Shown: one piece after another, positions 7,993-18,224 of the stretch
Numbering within the stretch: position 1 is the stretch's first letter
How the letters are laid out: each line of letters starts with the position of its first letter
Assembly: GCA_003559765.1 (NCBI GenBank)
Contig: PWKH01000042.1
Span: forward strand, 1-34,459
Reading direction: 5' to 3'
Source of the DNA: Spirochaetaceae bacterium
GTDB lineage: Bacteria > Spirochaetota > Spirochaetia > PWKH01
DNA: 34,459 bases
Program-made: the position numbers and the translations under genes
The notes under the pieces: model-generated
Told to the model about the DNA's origin: nothing
Database searches by the model: none
What the model saw: only the letters and a program-made list of their open reading frames with translations

Positions 7993-10713
7993 ATGGCAAA
8001 ACAGAAAATACTGAAGGCACTTTTCGGAACAAAACAGGAGCATGACCTGAAACGGCTCATGCCCCTGCTCCACAGCATCAATGCCCAGGAAACCTGGGCG
8101 ATGGGACTCTCATCAGAGCAGTTTATCCAGGAAACCGAGCAGATGAAGCAGGCCTGCAGAAGCGGCACCGCACTGGACGAACTCCTGCCGAAGGCCTTCG
8201 CCCTGGCCCGTGAGGCTGCGCGTCGGATGCTGGGAGAGCGGCTGTATGACGTGCAGATCCTCGGAGCCCTGGTGCTCCATCAGGGAAAGATTATGGAGAT
8301 GAAAACCGGGGAAGGAAAGACCGTCTCCTGCGTTCCCTCAGCGTACCTCAATTCCCTTGCCGGAGAGGGGGTCCATATTGTCACCGTCAACGATTACCTG
8401 GCTGAGCGTGACGCAGCCTGGATGGGGCCGATCTACCGGTATCTCGGCGTATCGGTGGGAGTGATCCTCTCGGATATGGACAATGAAGTCAGAAAAGCCG
8501 CCTACGCCCGGGACATCACCTACGGGACGAACAATGAATTCGGCTTTGACTACCTCCGGGACAATATGAAATGGGACATCTCCCAGAAAATCCAGCCGAA
8601 GCATACCTATGCCATCGTCGACGAGATCGACTCGATCCTGATCGACGAGGCCAGGACCCCGCTGATCATTTCGGGAGTCGCTGAGGACGACACCAAGAAG
8701 TTCTTTGACGTGAACCGTCTGGTGGGGCAGCTTCAGGAAGCTCCCAAGGACGAGGAAACCGGGGAGTATCCCGAGGTGCCCGACGGTGACTACACCGTGG
8801 ATGAGAAGGCGAAACGGATTTCTCTGACCAACCAGGGAATGAACAAGATGGAATCACTTCTGCTCAAGGAGGGGCTGATAACCGGCTCCCTCTTTGACGA
8901 GGAGAACTTTGAATATATCCACTACCTGACCCAGGCGCTGAAGGCCCATATGCTCTTTCACCGGGATTCAGACTACGTGGTCAGCGACGGCGCTGTTAAC
9001 ATCGTCGATGAATTCACCGGGAGAATTCTCCACGGCAGGAGATACTCCGACGGTCTGCACCAGGCGATTGAAGCCAAGGAGCGGATAAAAATTGCCAAGC
9101 GCAACCGCACCCTGGCTACGATCACCTTCCAGAATTTCTTCCGGATGTATAAAAAACTCTCAGGCATGACCGGTACCGCCGACACTGAGGCCTCGGAGTT
9201 CTCAAACATCTACGGCCTCGAAGTGGTGGTGATTCCCACCAACCGGCCGGTGGTGCGGGCGGACCACAACGACCTGATCTACTACAATGATGAAATCAAA
9301 TTTCAGGCGATCTGCGATGAAATTGAACAGCTTCACAAAAAAGGCCAGCCGGTGCTCGTCGGTACGGTGACCATCGATCGGTCGGAAAAGATATCGAAGA
9401 TGCTCCATGCCCGGGGAGTCCGGCATGAGGTGCTCAACGCAAAGAATCATGCCCGGGAGGCGGTCATCATCGCCGAGGCGGGATCCAAGGGTGCGGTGAC
9501 CATTGCCACCAACATGGCAGGCCGCGGTACCGACATCAAGCTCGGGGGAAATCCCGAATATCGGGCGCGGAAGGCCTGCGGCAGTGAAGCCGATGATCAG
9601 ACCTATTTCAAAGCCCTGGAGAAGGAGCGGGAAACATGGATTGCCCAGTATGAGGAGGTGAAGTCCCTCGGCGGGCTCTACATCCTGGGAACCGAACGGC
9701 ATGAATCCCGGCGGATCGACAACCAGCTTCGGGGCCGTTCCGGGCGGCAGGGGGACCCGGGGGTCTCCCGGTTCTTCATCTCACTTGACGACACCCTCAT
9801 GCGGCTGTTTGCCAAGGACAACCTGAGGGGAATCATGGGAAAGCTGGGAATGCAGTCGGGGGAACCGATCTACCACCCCATGATATCAAAGGCGATAGAA
9901 CGGGCCCAGTCCAAGGTGGAGGAGCGGAACTTTGAAATCCGCAAGCATCTGCTGGAATATGACGACGTGCTCAATGAACAGCGGAACTTCATCTACCAGC
10001 AGCGTGATGAGATTCTGATGGACGATGCCCTGCATGAGCGGCTGCTGCGCACCTGCAGAGAACTCACCGAAGAGATTGCTTCCGAAGCCAGGGCAGCCGC
10101 ATCCCAGTCCGACCAGCTGCATCAGCTGATCGCCGTGAAGTTCAAGGACACCTTCCATATCGATCCGCTGCCGGTGCTGGAGCAGGCTGAACTGAGCCCG
10201 GCGGAAACGCTGAAGGAGCTGCTGGAGCGGAACATCGAGGAGAAAATCGTCCAGGTCGGACAGAAAGGGTTCAACACCTTCATCAGGTACCAGTATCTCA
10301 AACATATCGACAGCCGGTGGCAGGACCACCTGGAGCATATGGAGGCGCTGCGCGAAGCGGTCTATCTGCGTACATACAGCCAGAAAAACCCGCTGCTTGA
10401 ATACAAGCTGGAAGGTTTCGATATCTTTGATCAGCTGCTCAAGGACATCCGGGAGCATATCGCCAAGACCGCCGTCAGAGTCCGGATCACCCAGGAGCCG
10501 AGGAAGCAGGCTCCCGCCGGCGCCACGGCAGTCCGGGCAGATCACCGTGAGGTGGACCAGTTCTCCGCCGCCTCAGCACAGGCTCCTGCCGCCGCCAAGC
10601 CCGGCGGCGGAGCAAAACCGGTTCAGATCAAAAGAACCGTTCCGAAGGTGGGACGCAATGATCTATGTCCCTGCGGAAGCGGAAAGAAATACAAGCACTG
10701 CTGCGGACGCTAG
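7993..10713 (+). CDS. secA: preprotein translocase ATPase SecA
   Basis: 906 aa; MKTGEGKT Walker [48 protein letters not shown]-terminal zinc motif [13 protein letters not shown]. Confidence 0.98.
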   Translation: MAKQKILKALFGTKQEHDLKRLMPLLHSINAQETWAMGLSSEQFIQETEQMKQACRSGTALDELLPKAFALAREAARRMLGERLYDVQILGALVLHQGKIMEMKTGEGKTVSCVPSAYLNSLAGEGVHIVTVNDYLAERDAAWMGPIYRYLGVSVGVILSDMDNEVRKAAYARDITYGTNNEFGFDYLRDNMKWDISQKIQPKHTYAIVDEIDSILIDEARTPLIISGVAEDDTKKFFDVNRLVGQLQEAPKDEETGEYPEVPDGDYTVDEKAKRISLTNQGMNKMESLLLKEGLITGSLFDEENFEYIHYLTQALKAHMLFHRDSDYVVSDGAVNIVDEFTGRILHGRRYSDGLHQAIEAKERIKIAKRNRTLATITFQNFFRMYKKLSGMTGTADTEASEFSNIYGLEVVVIPTNRPVVRADHNDLIYYNDEIKFQAICDEIEQLHKKGQPVLVGTVTIDRSEKISKMLHARGVRHEVLNAKNHAREAVIIAEAGSKGAVTIATNMAGRGTDIKLGGNPEYRARKACGSEADDQTYFKALEKERETWIAQYEEVKSLGGLYILGTERHESRRIDNQLRGRSGRQGDPGVSRFFISLDDTLMRLFAKDNLRGIMGKLGMQSGEPIYHPMISKAIERAQSKVEERNFEIRKHLLEYDDVLNEQRNFIYQQRDEILMDDALHERLLRTCRELTEEIASEARAAASQSDQLHQLIAVKFKDTFHIDPLPVLEQAELSPAETLKELLERNIEEKIVQVGQKGFNTFIRYQYLKHIDSRWQDHLEHMEALREAVYLRTYSQKNPLLEYKLEGFDIFDQLLKDIREHIAKTAVRVRITQEPRKQAPAGATAVRADHREVDQFSAASAQAPAAAKPGGGAKPVQIKRTVPKVGRNDLCPCGSGKKYKHCCGR

Positions 10714-11789
10714 AAGAACTCCCGGGGATCAAGGGGAACGCCGTCGCGTTCAATGGAGAAATAGAGCACCGGGTCCAGGGTCATTCCTGAGCTGCCGCTC
10801 TGTGCTATTTCCTCCCCCTGGGAGATCTGCCGGCCCTCCGAAACGAAGATCTCCTCGAGATGGCCGTAGACGGTGATATACCCGTCGTCATGGGTGATCT
10901 CAATATACCTGCCGAGCCCGTCGCTGTCCTGGTGGATCCCCGACACCCTCCCGTCCATCACCGCAGATACGCTGCTGCCGGAGTCACTGGCGAATTCTAT
11001 GCCCGGGTACTGCTGCTCCCCGGTCACCGGATGGGTCTTCTCGCCGAATTCAGTGATTATCTCCCCCCCCGACGGCCTGACCAGCATCGATCCGATAATC
11101 CGCTGATACTCCTGCTCGCTCATGGTGATCCGGGGTATGAACAGCTCCTGACCGGGGTAGATCATCCCGTCGGGATCCATGCTGTTCTCCTCAGCCAGGG
11201 TGCGGTATCCCATGCCGTGGGCATGGGCGATCAACGACAGCGAATCTCCCGCACGGATGGTGTAGAGCTTGCCGTCCCGGTCGGGTATGCGAAGTTCCAT
11301 CCCCGGGGTGATATCCTCGGAGGAGGTGATCTGATTCACCGATATCAGGGTGCGGGGATCCAGGCCGTACTCCTGAGCTAAGTCTTCGATTGACTCATCG
11401 CTTCCGAGCTGAACGCTCTGATACTGGACGCCGGTCTCATCCGGCTCAGCGGGCTGCTCATCCTCGGAAGGTTCGGCAACCTCTGCTTCTGCTTCCTCAG
11501 CCGGCTCCTCCGCAGGCTCCTCCGCCTCCTCGGGAATTTCAAAGGTCTCCCGGGCAATTCGTGCGGCCTCCGGCTCCTCCGCAGGCTCCTGCACCTGGAC
11601 CGGCTCCGGTTCTTCGGGCATATACATAAAATACAGAGCGACGGCGGCGACAGCGACCAGGGCTATCATCAGGAACGTAAGCAGTCCCCGGATAATCCGG
11701 TGAAGTCCGTTGTTTTCGCTTGAGCCGCGCGGGTCCATATCATTATAATCATCAGGTCTATGTGTTCCCATAGTATTTGTATCTCTCAC
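10710..11789 (-). CDS. membrane-anchored LysM + degenerate M23/LytM-domain protein
   Basis: N-terminal TM segment, Glu/Pro-rich linker, two LysM-like units ([18 protein letters not shown]..., [18 protein letters not shown]...), C-terminal LytM fold with changed metal-ligand motifs. Confidence 0.85.
   Translation of the reverse strand: MRDTNTMGTHRPDDYNDMDPRGSSENNGLHRIIRGLLTFLMIALVAVAAVALYFMYMPEEPEPVQVQEPAEEPEAARIARETFEIPEEAEEPAEEPAEEAEAEVAEPSEDEQPAEPDETGVQYQSVQLGSDESIEDLAQEYGLDPRTLISVNQITSSEDITPGMELRIPDRDGKLYTIRAGDSLSLIAHAHGMGYRTLAEENSMDPDGMIYPGQELFIPRITMSEQEYQRIIGSMLVRPSGGEIITEFGEKTHPVTGEQQYPGIEFASDSGSSVSAVMDGRVSGIHQDSDGLGRYIEITHDDGYITVYGHLEEIFVSEGRQISQGEEIAQSGSSGMTLDPVLYFSIERDGVPLDPREFF
11433..11618 (-). 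repeat. Glu/Pro/Ala-rich low-complexity linker in the LysM/LytM protein, with a 21-bp direct DNA repeat
   Basis: Encodes [18 protein letters not shown]...[53 protein letters not shown] occurs at 11501-11521 and 11570-11590. Confidence 0.75.
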
Positions 11790-11796
11790 CTAGTTA

Positions 11797-11825
11797 TCGA
11801 CAGTATTCAGTTTTCATACTAATAT
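11797..11825 (+). promoter_or_regulatory. predicted sigma70-type promoter of the ftsI-like gene
   Basis: TCGACA (11797-11802) - N17 - TAATAT (11820-11825), ending 9 nt before the ATG. Confidence 0.45.
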
Positions 11826-11834
11826 ATTTTTGTC

Positions 11835-13487
11835 ATGGATACCAGAGAAAACCGCGGCTTTTATATCCTGCTGATCCTGTTGACCGCAGCTGCCGGCGCT
11901 GGGGTGCTGCTGCTGTACGTACTTCAGATGACCGGAAGCGGAACTGAACAGAACCGGTTCACGCCCCCGGAGGTGTCCCGGCGGGTTGTCAGGGGATCAA
12001 TCTATGACGCCGGCGGCAGGCTTCTGGCCCTTGAAGTGCCGGTGTATGACGCGTCAGTATGGACTCCGAGCATCACCGACGAGCAGCTCCTCGCCCGGGT
12101 CGCCTCAAACTACCTGGATATGGACGAGGAGCAGATCCTCAGCCGAATCTCCCAGCGGGAGGGATTTATCTATCTGCAGCGCGGCATCAGCTACGAGACG
12201 GCCCAGCGGCTCCGGGAGGATATCAGCCGGAGCGGTCTGCAGGGGCTGTCGCTGGAGAAGCATTACGGCCGCCTCTACCCCTACCATGAAATGGCCGCCC
12301 AGACCATCGGGTATGTGGACATTGACAACTACGGTACCGCAGGCATTGAGTACTACTATGAAGATCAGCTCGCTCCCCTGGCACAGCCGGGAAAAGAGAG
12401 CACCTACGGCAATGATCTGGTGCTCACCCTCCAGGTGCCCTTCCAGACCATGCTTGACGGTGCCCTGCGGAACATCCTGGAGGACCATCAGGCAGACGGC
12501 GTCTCCGGGGTGATCATGGACGGGAGCACCGGGGACATTCTGGCTGTCGGGTCATATCCGTCCTTCGATCCCAACGATCCGGGAAGCTCCTCCCATGAGC
12601 AGCGGATCCACCGGGCGGTCGGTTCCATGTATGAGCCCGGTTCAGTCTTCAAGGTGTTTTCTCTGGCTGCACTGCTGGAAATTCTGGGGAGCAGCCATGA
12701 GCCTTTCTACTGCAGGGGGGTGCACCAGCATGCCCTTGAAGGCGGCAGTTCAATCACCATCCGCTGCACCAGGGACCACGGCGTCGTGGAAACCGGCGAT
12801 ATTATCAAATACTCATGCAACAACGCCATCGCCCACCTTGCGCTGCAGGCTGACGATCGGGAGTTCTATGAGAAGCTGCTGGAGTTCGGATTTTCCCGGC
12901 GCACCGGCGCAGGACTTCCGGGAGAATCCCCGGGGCTGCTGCTGCCGCCGGAATCCTGGTCTGCCCGCAGCAAGCCGACCATCGCCTTCGGACAGGAGTC
13001 GGGAATGACCGCTCTCCAGGCGGCCGCCGCCGCCACGGCCCTCACCAACAATGGGGTGATGCTGCAGCCCCATATCATCAGAGAGATCACCGCCCCCGAC
13101 GGAACTCAGGTGTATCAGCGGGAGGTGACCGAAGGCGCTCAGGTGCTCTCATCTGAAAACGCCTCCCTGCTCAAAGCCTTCATGGAGACTGCCGCAGCTC
13201 CCGGGGGAACCGGCTTCCGGATGCATACCCCGGGACTCGCCCTGGGAGCAAAGACCGGCACCGCACAGCTGCCCGACCCGGAGACCGGGGGATACTCCGC
13301 TGAACGGTACCTGGCATCATCGATCGCCCTGATGCCGGGAAAGGATACAACCTACATCATCTACATTGCCGCAGACTATCCGAAGGCCGGAAGCATCTAC
13401 GGTTCATATGTCGTGGTTCCCTATATTAAGGAGATTGTGGACCGCGCTGTCCGGGAGGGGTACGTCACGATAGAGCAGCAGCGCTGA
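11835..13487 (+). CDS. ftsI: class B penicillin-binding protein (FtsI/PBP2-type transpeptidase)
   Basis: Single N-terminal TM, RRVVRGSIYDAGGRLLA dimerisation motif, SVFK (SxxK), SCNN (SxN), KTGTAQ (KTG). Confidence 0.85.
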   Translation: MDTRENRGFYILLILLTAAAGAGVLLLYVLQMTGSGTEQNRFTPPEVSRRVVRGSIYDAGGRLLALEVPVYDASVWTPSITDEQLLARVASNYLDMDEEQILSRISQREGFIYLQRGISYETAQRLREDISRSGLQGLSLEKHYGRLYPYHEMAAQTIGYVDIDNYGTAGIEYYYEDQLAPLAQPGKESTYGNDLVLTLQVPFQTMLDGALRNILEDHQADGVSGVIMDGSTGDILAVGSYPSFDPNDPGSSSHEQRIHRAVGSMYEPGSVFKVFSLAALLEILGSSHEPFYCRGVHQHALEGGSSITIRCTRDHGVVETGDIIKYSCNNAIAHLALQADDREFYEKLLEFGFSRRTGAGLPGESPGLLLPPESWSARSKPTIAFGQESGMTALQAAAAATALTNNGVMLQPHIIREITAPDGTQVYQREVTEGAQVLSSENASLLKAFMETAAAPGGTGFRMHTPGLALGAKTGTAQLPDPETGGYSAERYLASSIALMPGKDTTYIIYIAADYPKAGSIYGSYVVVPYIKEIVDRAVREGYVTIEQQR

Positions 13488-14532
13488 ACCCCCGGATTTT
13501 CTCCAGCATCAGGCTCCGATCAGGGATAATGAGATCGGTGGGGACCTTCTGCCCCGTGGTGGCAAACAGCAGGCTCAGATTGGTGCGCCTCAGCATGCTC
13601 ACCAGATTGCCGATCTGATCGGTCTCATCCAGCTTCGTCAGGATCAGGGAGCGGCAGCCGAAGGGAGCAAACCGTTCTGCCATATACTGCAGATCCCGCT
13701 CCTTAGTAGGTGCTGCCAGCACCAGGGACCAGTAGGCCTCGTCTCCGCACACCGAAAGCATCTGCCGCATATCCTGGAGGGCCTGTTCGTCCCGGGGACT
13801 TTTCCCGATGGTGTCGATGAGAATCAGATCAGCTTCCCCGCTGTTTCTCAGGGAGAACTCCAGCTGGTCGGGGGTCTCAACGGTATCCACGGGTATATCC
13901 ATCAGGCTTCCGTAGTTTCTGATCTGCTCCCGGGCGCCGATGCGGAAACTGTCGATGGTGATGATCTTCACCCGGCGGTGCCGCTTCACCGCCGGACTCA
14001 TGGCGAAGCGGGCGGCGATCTTGGCGATGGTGGTAGTCTTTCCCACTCCCGTGGGACCGACTACCCCGAATACCCGGGGAAGAGAGGCGGCGGTCTGCTC
14101 ATCGACAGCAAACACCTCTGATATCAGGTTGAGCACAAACTGCTCAAGGACCTGCTGGTCCGCATACTGCTGCTCAGGCAGATGCTCCCGGAGCATCTCC
14201 AGGACATAGGAAACGAAGTCCCGGGAAAAATCATTTTCATACAGCAGGTCTTCGATCCGCTGAATTTCCCGGGGCTGCTGAGTGCCCGAAAGCCGCTTCT
14301 CCATGCTTTTCAGTTCGCTCAGCAGGGCATCATATCCGGGCTGAGACTGAACAGCCGGCTCCTCCTCCAGAATATATCCGGATACATGCACCACATCCCG
14401 TTTCTTCAGACCGAACAGACCCCTGACCGCCCGACGCTCCCGGGCATAGATCTTTGCACGCTGCCCATATTTCTGCCTGACTTTTTCCACCGCCTCTTCA
14501 TAGGTGGGAGCCTGTTCGCTGAAATGCTCCAT
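13465..14532 (-). CDS. flhF: flagellar biosynthesis SRP-family GTPase FlhF
   Basis: N-terminal ...YEEAVEKVRQKYGQRAKIYARE..., GVVGPTGVGKTTTIAKIAARFA P-loop, DSFRIGAREQIRNYG, DTIGKSPRD, LTKLDETDQIGN. Confidence 0.87.
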   Translation of the reverse strand: MEHFSEQAPTYEEAVEKVRQKYGQRAKIYARERRAVRGLFGLKKRDVVHVSGYILEEEPAVQSQPGYDALLSELKSMEKRLSGTQQPREIQRIEDLLYENDFSRDFVSYVLEMLREHLPEQQYADQQVLEQFVLNLISEVFAVDEQTAASLPRVFGVVGPTGVGKTTTIAKIAARFAMSPAVKRHRRVKIITIDSFRIGAREQIRNYGSLMDIPVDTVETPDQLEFSLRNSGEADLILIDTIGKSPRDEQALQDMRQMLSVCGDEAYWSLVLAAPTKERDLQYMAERFAPFGCRSLILTKLDETDQIGNLVSMLRRTNLSLLFATTGQKVPTDLIIPDRSLMLEKIRGFSAAALS

Positions 14533-14591
14533 GAAACTGCCTCCTATCGCCTATGATAGTTCATTCTCGCCGCTCCTGCCAGTACTTTCTG

Positions 14592-15950
14592 CTAGAGAAT
14601 ATATCTGCTGAGGTCATGGTCCTTCACCACTCCGCTGAGCCGTTGATCAACATAGGCTGCAGTAATCGGAATGTGCTGTCCCTTCAGCTCCTGGGATTCA
14701 TAGGAGACCTCCTCCAGCAGCAGCTCCATGATGGTATGCAGCCTTCGGGCTCCAATATTCTGGGTTCTGGAGTTTACTTCAGTGGCTATCTCGCTGAGCC
14801 GGCGGATCGCATCCTCCCTGAATTCCAGTTCAACTCCCTCGGTGCGCATCAGCTCGCAGTACTGCCTGGTCAGGGCATGCTGCGGTTCGGTGAGGATCCG
14901 GTAGAAATCGTTCTCGGTAAGCGCATCGAGCTCCACCCGCAGAGGAAAGCGCCCCTGGAGTTCAGGAATCAGATCCGAGGGTTTGCTCATGTGAAAGGCC
15001 CCGGCGGCGATAAAGAGAATATGGGAGGTATCGATCATACCGTGACGGGTATTCACCTTCGCCCCTTCAACGATCGGCAGGATGTCCCGCTGCACCCCTT
15101 CCCGGGAGACGTCTGCTCCGCCTCCGGCGGCTGCTCCTTTGCCGGTCACCTTGTCGATCTCATCGATAAAGATGATGCCCATCTGCTCGACCCGCTCCTT
15201 GGCGATTTCCACAGCCCGGTCGTCATCCACCAGTTTATCCTTTTCCTCCTCAAGAATAACCGAACGTGCCTGAGCGATGGTGAGCCGTTTCTTCTTTTTT
15301 TTCCCGCCGCCGAAGATGCTGCCGATGCTCTGCATGGCCGATTCAATATCCTCCATGTTGCCCCCGGAGAGCACCTCCACCATGGGCTGGGACTTCTTTG
15401 ACACCTCCACGTCGATCAGCCGGTCGTCAAATCTCCCCTCCCGCAGCATTCTGCGGAATTTCTCGCGGGTATCGCCCTGGGAAACTTCCGCCGGAGCAGT
15501 CTCTCCTTCGGGCTTCTTGACCCCGGGGAGCAGGGCATTGAGCAGCTGCTCCTCGGTCCGTTTTTCCGCCTCCTGCTCCACTTCCTCGGTAAGTTCGCTT
15601 TTCACCATGGTGATGCCGATGCTGAGCAGATCCCGGATCATGGATTCCACATCCCGACCGACATAGCCCACCTCGGTGTACTTGGTCGCCTCAACCTTGA
15701 TGAAGGGAGCTCCGCACATCCTCGAGAGTCTCCGGGAGATTTCAGTCTTGCCCACCCCGGTGGGTCCCATCATGATGATGTTCTTGGGAGCAATCTCCTC
15801 GCGGAGTTCGTCGGGCAGGCTCTTTCGCCTGACCCGGTTGCGCAGGGCGATGGCAACCATTTTCTTTGCCCGCTCCTGCCCGATGATATAGGTGTCGAGC
15901 TCCCGGACAATCTCCTTGGGGCTCATGTCGTCTAGATCTTTGCGTTTCAT
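14592..15950 (-). CDS. hslU: ATP-dependent protease ATPase subunit HslU
   Basis: MSPKEIVRELDTYIIGQERAKKMVAIALRNRVRR, MMGPTGVGKTEISRRL, FIDEIDK, C-terminal DHDLSRYIL. Confidence 0.97.
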   Translation of the reverse strand: MKRKDLDDMSPKEIVRELDTYIIGQERAKKMVAIALRNRVRRKSLPDELREEIAPKNIIMMGPTGVGKTEISRRLSRMCGAPFIKVEATKYTEVGYVGRDVESMIRDLLSIGITMVKSELTEEVEQEAEKRTEEQLLNALLPGVKKPEGETAPAEVSQGDTREKFRRMLREGRFDDRLIDVEVSKKSQPMVEVLSGGNMEDIESAMQSIGSIFGGGKKKKKRLTIAQARSVILEEEKDKLVDDDRAVEIAKERVEQMGIIFIDEIDKVTGKGAAAGGGADVSREGVQRDILPIVEGAKVNTRHGMIDTSHILFIAAGAFHMSKPSDLIPELQGRFPLRVELDALTENDFYRILTEPQHALTRQYCELMRTEGVELEFREDAIRRLSEIATEVNSRTQNIGARRLHTIMELLLEEVSYESQELKGQHIPITAAYVDQRLSGVVKDHDLSRYIL

Positions 15951-16480
15951 TACAGTTCCTCCAGGACAATCTGGTTGTTGGTGTAGATGCAGATATCTGC
16001 GGCAATTTTGAGGGACCGGTAGGCAATTTCCCCTGCCTCCAGTTCGGATGCATCGAGGTAGGCGTCTGCGGCCGCCTGGGCGAAGGCGCCTCCGGAGCCG
16101 ATGGCGACGGATCCCTTTTCAGGTTCGATCACATCCCCCGTCCCTGATATCAGCAGGGTGACCGAGACATCGGCCACCAGCATCATCGCCTCGAGCCTCC
16201 GAAGGGCCCGGTCGGTCCTCCACTCCTTGGCAAGCTCCACTGCGGAACGGGTCAGATCCCCGTTGTATTCCTGCACCTTCCCTTCAAACCGCTCAAAGAG
16301 GGTAAAGGCATCCGCCGTCCCTCCGGCAAAACCGGTGAGGATCGAATCATGATACATCCGCCGAACCTTCCGGGCATTGCCCTTCATAATAGTATTACCC
16401 AGGGTAACCTGGCCGTCTCCGGCCATGGCGACTTTTCCGTCCTTCCGTACCGCCAGGATGGTAGTTCCGTGAAAACTCAT
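15950..16480 (-). CDS. hslV: ATP-dependent protease peptidase subunit HslV
   Basis: [43 protein letters not shown]-terminal [14 protein letters not shown]. Confidence 0.97.
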   Translation of the reverse strand: MSFHGTTILAVRKDGKVAMAGDGQVTLGNTIMKGNARKVRRMYHDSILTGFAGGTADAFTLFERFEGKVQEYNGDLTRSAVELAKEWRTDRALRRLEAMMLVADVSVTLLISGTGDVIEPEKGSVAIGSGGAFAQAAADAYLDASELEAGEIAYRSLKIAADICIYTNNQIVLEEL

Positions 16481-17385
16481 CTGTTCTTTCTCCTTCCATG
16501 TGGATGGGACTTCTCGTACACGCTGCGAAGCCGTTCGATCCCGACATGGGAATATATTTGCGTTGTTGAAATATGCTCATGCCCCAGCAGCTCCTGCACC
16601 ACCCTGATGCCGGCATCCCGGTCGAGGATATGGGTGGCAAAGGTATGCCGCAGGGTATGGGGGGTGATGTGCTTTGAAAAACCGAGACTGCTGCAGGAGC
16701 GTTCAAAGATGTAGTGCACCCCCTGGGCGCTGATCCGCCTTCCCCTGGTATTAATCACCAGTGCCTGCTCCCCGTCGTTATGCCGCTTCACATACTCGGC
16801 GCGGACGGGCAGATAGCAGCTGATCACTTCGACCGCTTCATCGGTCAGATAGACCATCCGGTCCTTGTCTCCTTTTCCGGTCACCCTGATCTCGCCTGTC
16901 TTCAGGCTGATGTCCCCCGCATCCATTGCGAGGAGTTCAGACAATCTGCATCCGGTGGAATACAGCACCTGAAAGATCACCGCATCCCGCTGTCCGAAGA
17001 GGTCGCTTCCGCAGGAATCAAGGAGCATGGAGACTTCTGCCTCAGTCAGCACCGACGGAAGGGAGCGCTGGTCCTTGAGCCGTTTTATCCGGTCGAAGGG
17101 ATCGCGGCGGGCTATTCCGTAGCGGAGGGCATATCTGTAGAACCCCTTGACCCCCGAAAGAATCCGGTTCACGGTGGAAGCCGATAGCTGCTGCCGCTGC
17201 AGCTGTGCAAGGAAGGAGCGCACCTGGGAGGATGAAAGATCAAGAAAATCTGCATGCTCCTGAGCAAGAAACACTTCGAACTTGTTCAGATCATCTTCAT
17301 AGGCCAGAACGGTTTTCGGAGAGAGTCCCCGCACCTTTGAGATATAGGTTACATACCGCTGCTTTATTTCACTAAATTCAGTCAC
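16477..17385 (-). CDS. xerC: tyrosine recombinase, XerC/XerD family
   Basis: [39 protein letters not shown] catalytic H-x-x-R...H...Y region. Start refined to GTG 17385 after AGGAAAGC. The C versus D assignment is not certain. Confidence 0.82.
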   Translation of the reverse strand: MTEFSEIKQRYVTYISKVRGLSPKTVLAYEDDLNKFEVFLAQEHADFLDLSSSQVRSFLAQLQRQQLSASTVNRILSGVKGFYRYALRYGIARRDPFDRIKRLKDQRSLPSVLTEAEVSMLLDSCGSDLFGQRDAVIFQVLYSTGCRLSELLAMDAGDISLKTGEIRVTGKGDKDRMVYLTDEAVEVISCYLPVRAEYVKRHNDGEQALVINTRGRRISAQGVHYIFERSCSSLGFSKHITPHTLRHTFATHILDRDAGIRVVQELLGHEHISTTQIYSHVGIERLRSVYEKSHPHGRRKNR

Positions 17386-17395
17386 GCTTTCCTCA

Positions 17396-18199
17396 TCAGT
17401 TCTGTGGCTGCCGAACGGGGGAATAAAGATCCTGTATAGAAGATAGTACCGATGCCCCGTCCTCGGCAAGTCTTTTCACCTGTCCCGCGAGCCGCCCCGG
17501 CGGGCGAAAGAGACATACCTCCCGCCCTTCCTCCAGGGCGAACTCCACCGCTGCGGAGGAAGCTGCTGTATCAACGGCTCCAATGACGCAGAGCGCAGGA
17601 GCCATCCCCGGGGCTATCCGGATGAAGTCAAGCAGCCTGTTCTGTCCGCTCGGTGATTCCAGGTGTTCGCTGACCGACAGCACCCGCTTCGGTGCAGCCC
17701 CTGCACTGGATGCTGCGGCCATCACCGCTGCTCCCTGATCCATGATCAGGGCGGGCACCCCCGGCATCACCGGAACTGTCATAAGGATATCTGCAGCCCG
17801 GGCCTGATCGGCAAGCGCCTGCACTGCTGATGCTTCCCTTTTTCCAGGAGCAACGGTTCCGACCACGCACAGCAGCCGGGAGATCACGGGAAGGGAAGCG
17901 CCGCTGAACAGCATATAGGGAGGTTCATAGATCTCCCGAAGCAGCTTCGGATAGCAGCTGTGGTGAATATGGACCGCCGCTAAGCCCCGCTTTTGAGCCT
18001 GTTCTGGGGCGGAGCAGCACCGTCGCAGCAGCGCACTGCTCACCCCGGCAAGGGGACGGCGGATCACCGCTTCTATCACCCGTTTTGCAAGCCGGTCAGG
18101 AGGAAGCACCGACTCCAGCATCAGCCGCTCCGAGCAGGCAAGACCGGGGATCTGTGCGATGGCAATCTGCCTGCTGAGAGTTCTGTCCATGGTCAGCAT
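17396..18199 (-). CDS. DprA/Smf-like protein, divergent
   Basis: Position between two xer genes; YPKLLREIYEPPYMLFSGA and APALCVIGAVDTAASSAAVEFALEEGREVCLFRPPG align by eye with DprA landmarks, but central motifs are altered or absent. Confidence 0.6.
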   Translation of the reverse strand: MLTMDRTLSRQIAIAQIPGLACSERLMLESVLPPDRLAKRVIEAVIRRPLAGVSSALLRRCCSAPEQAQKRGLAAVHIHHSCYPKLLREIYEPPYMLFSGASLPVISRLLCVVGTVAPGKREASAVQALADQARAADILMTVPVMPGVPALIMDQGAAVMAAASSAGAAPKRVLSVSEHLESPSGQNRLLDFIRIAPGMAPALCVIGAVDTAASSAAVEFALEEGREVCLFRPPGRLAGQVKRLAEDGASVLSSIQDLYSPVRQPQN

Positions 18200-18224
18200 T
18201 ATCGCCCCGCTGCAGGCAGATGAT

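Noticed and set aside
14553-15401. 282-aa + strand ORF opposite hslU
   Set aside because: Antisense shadow of a highly conserved gene.
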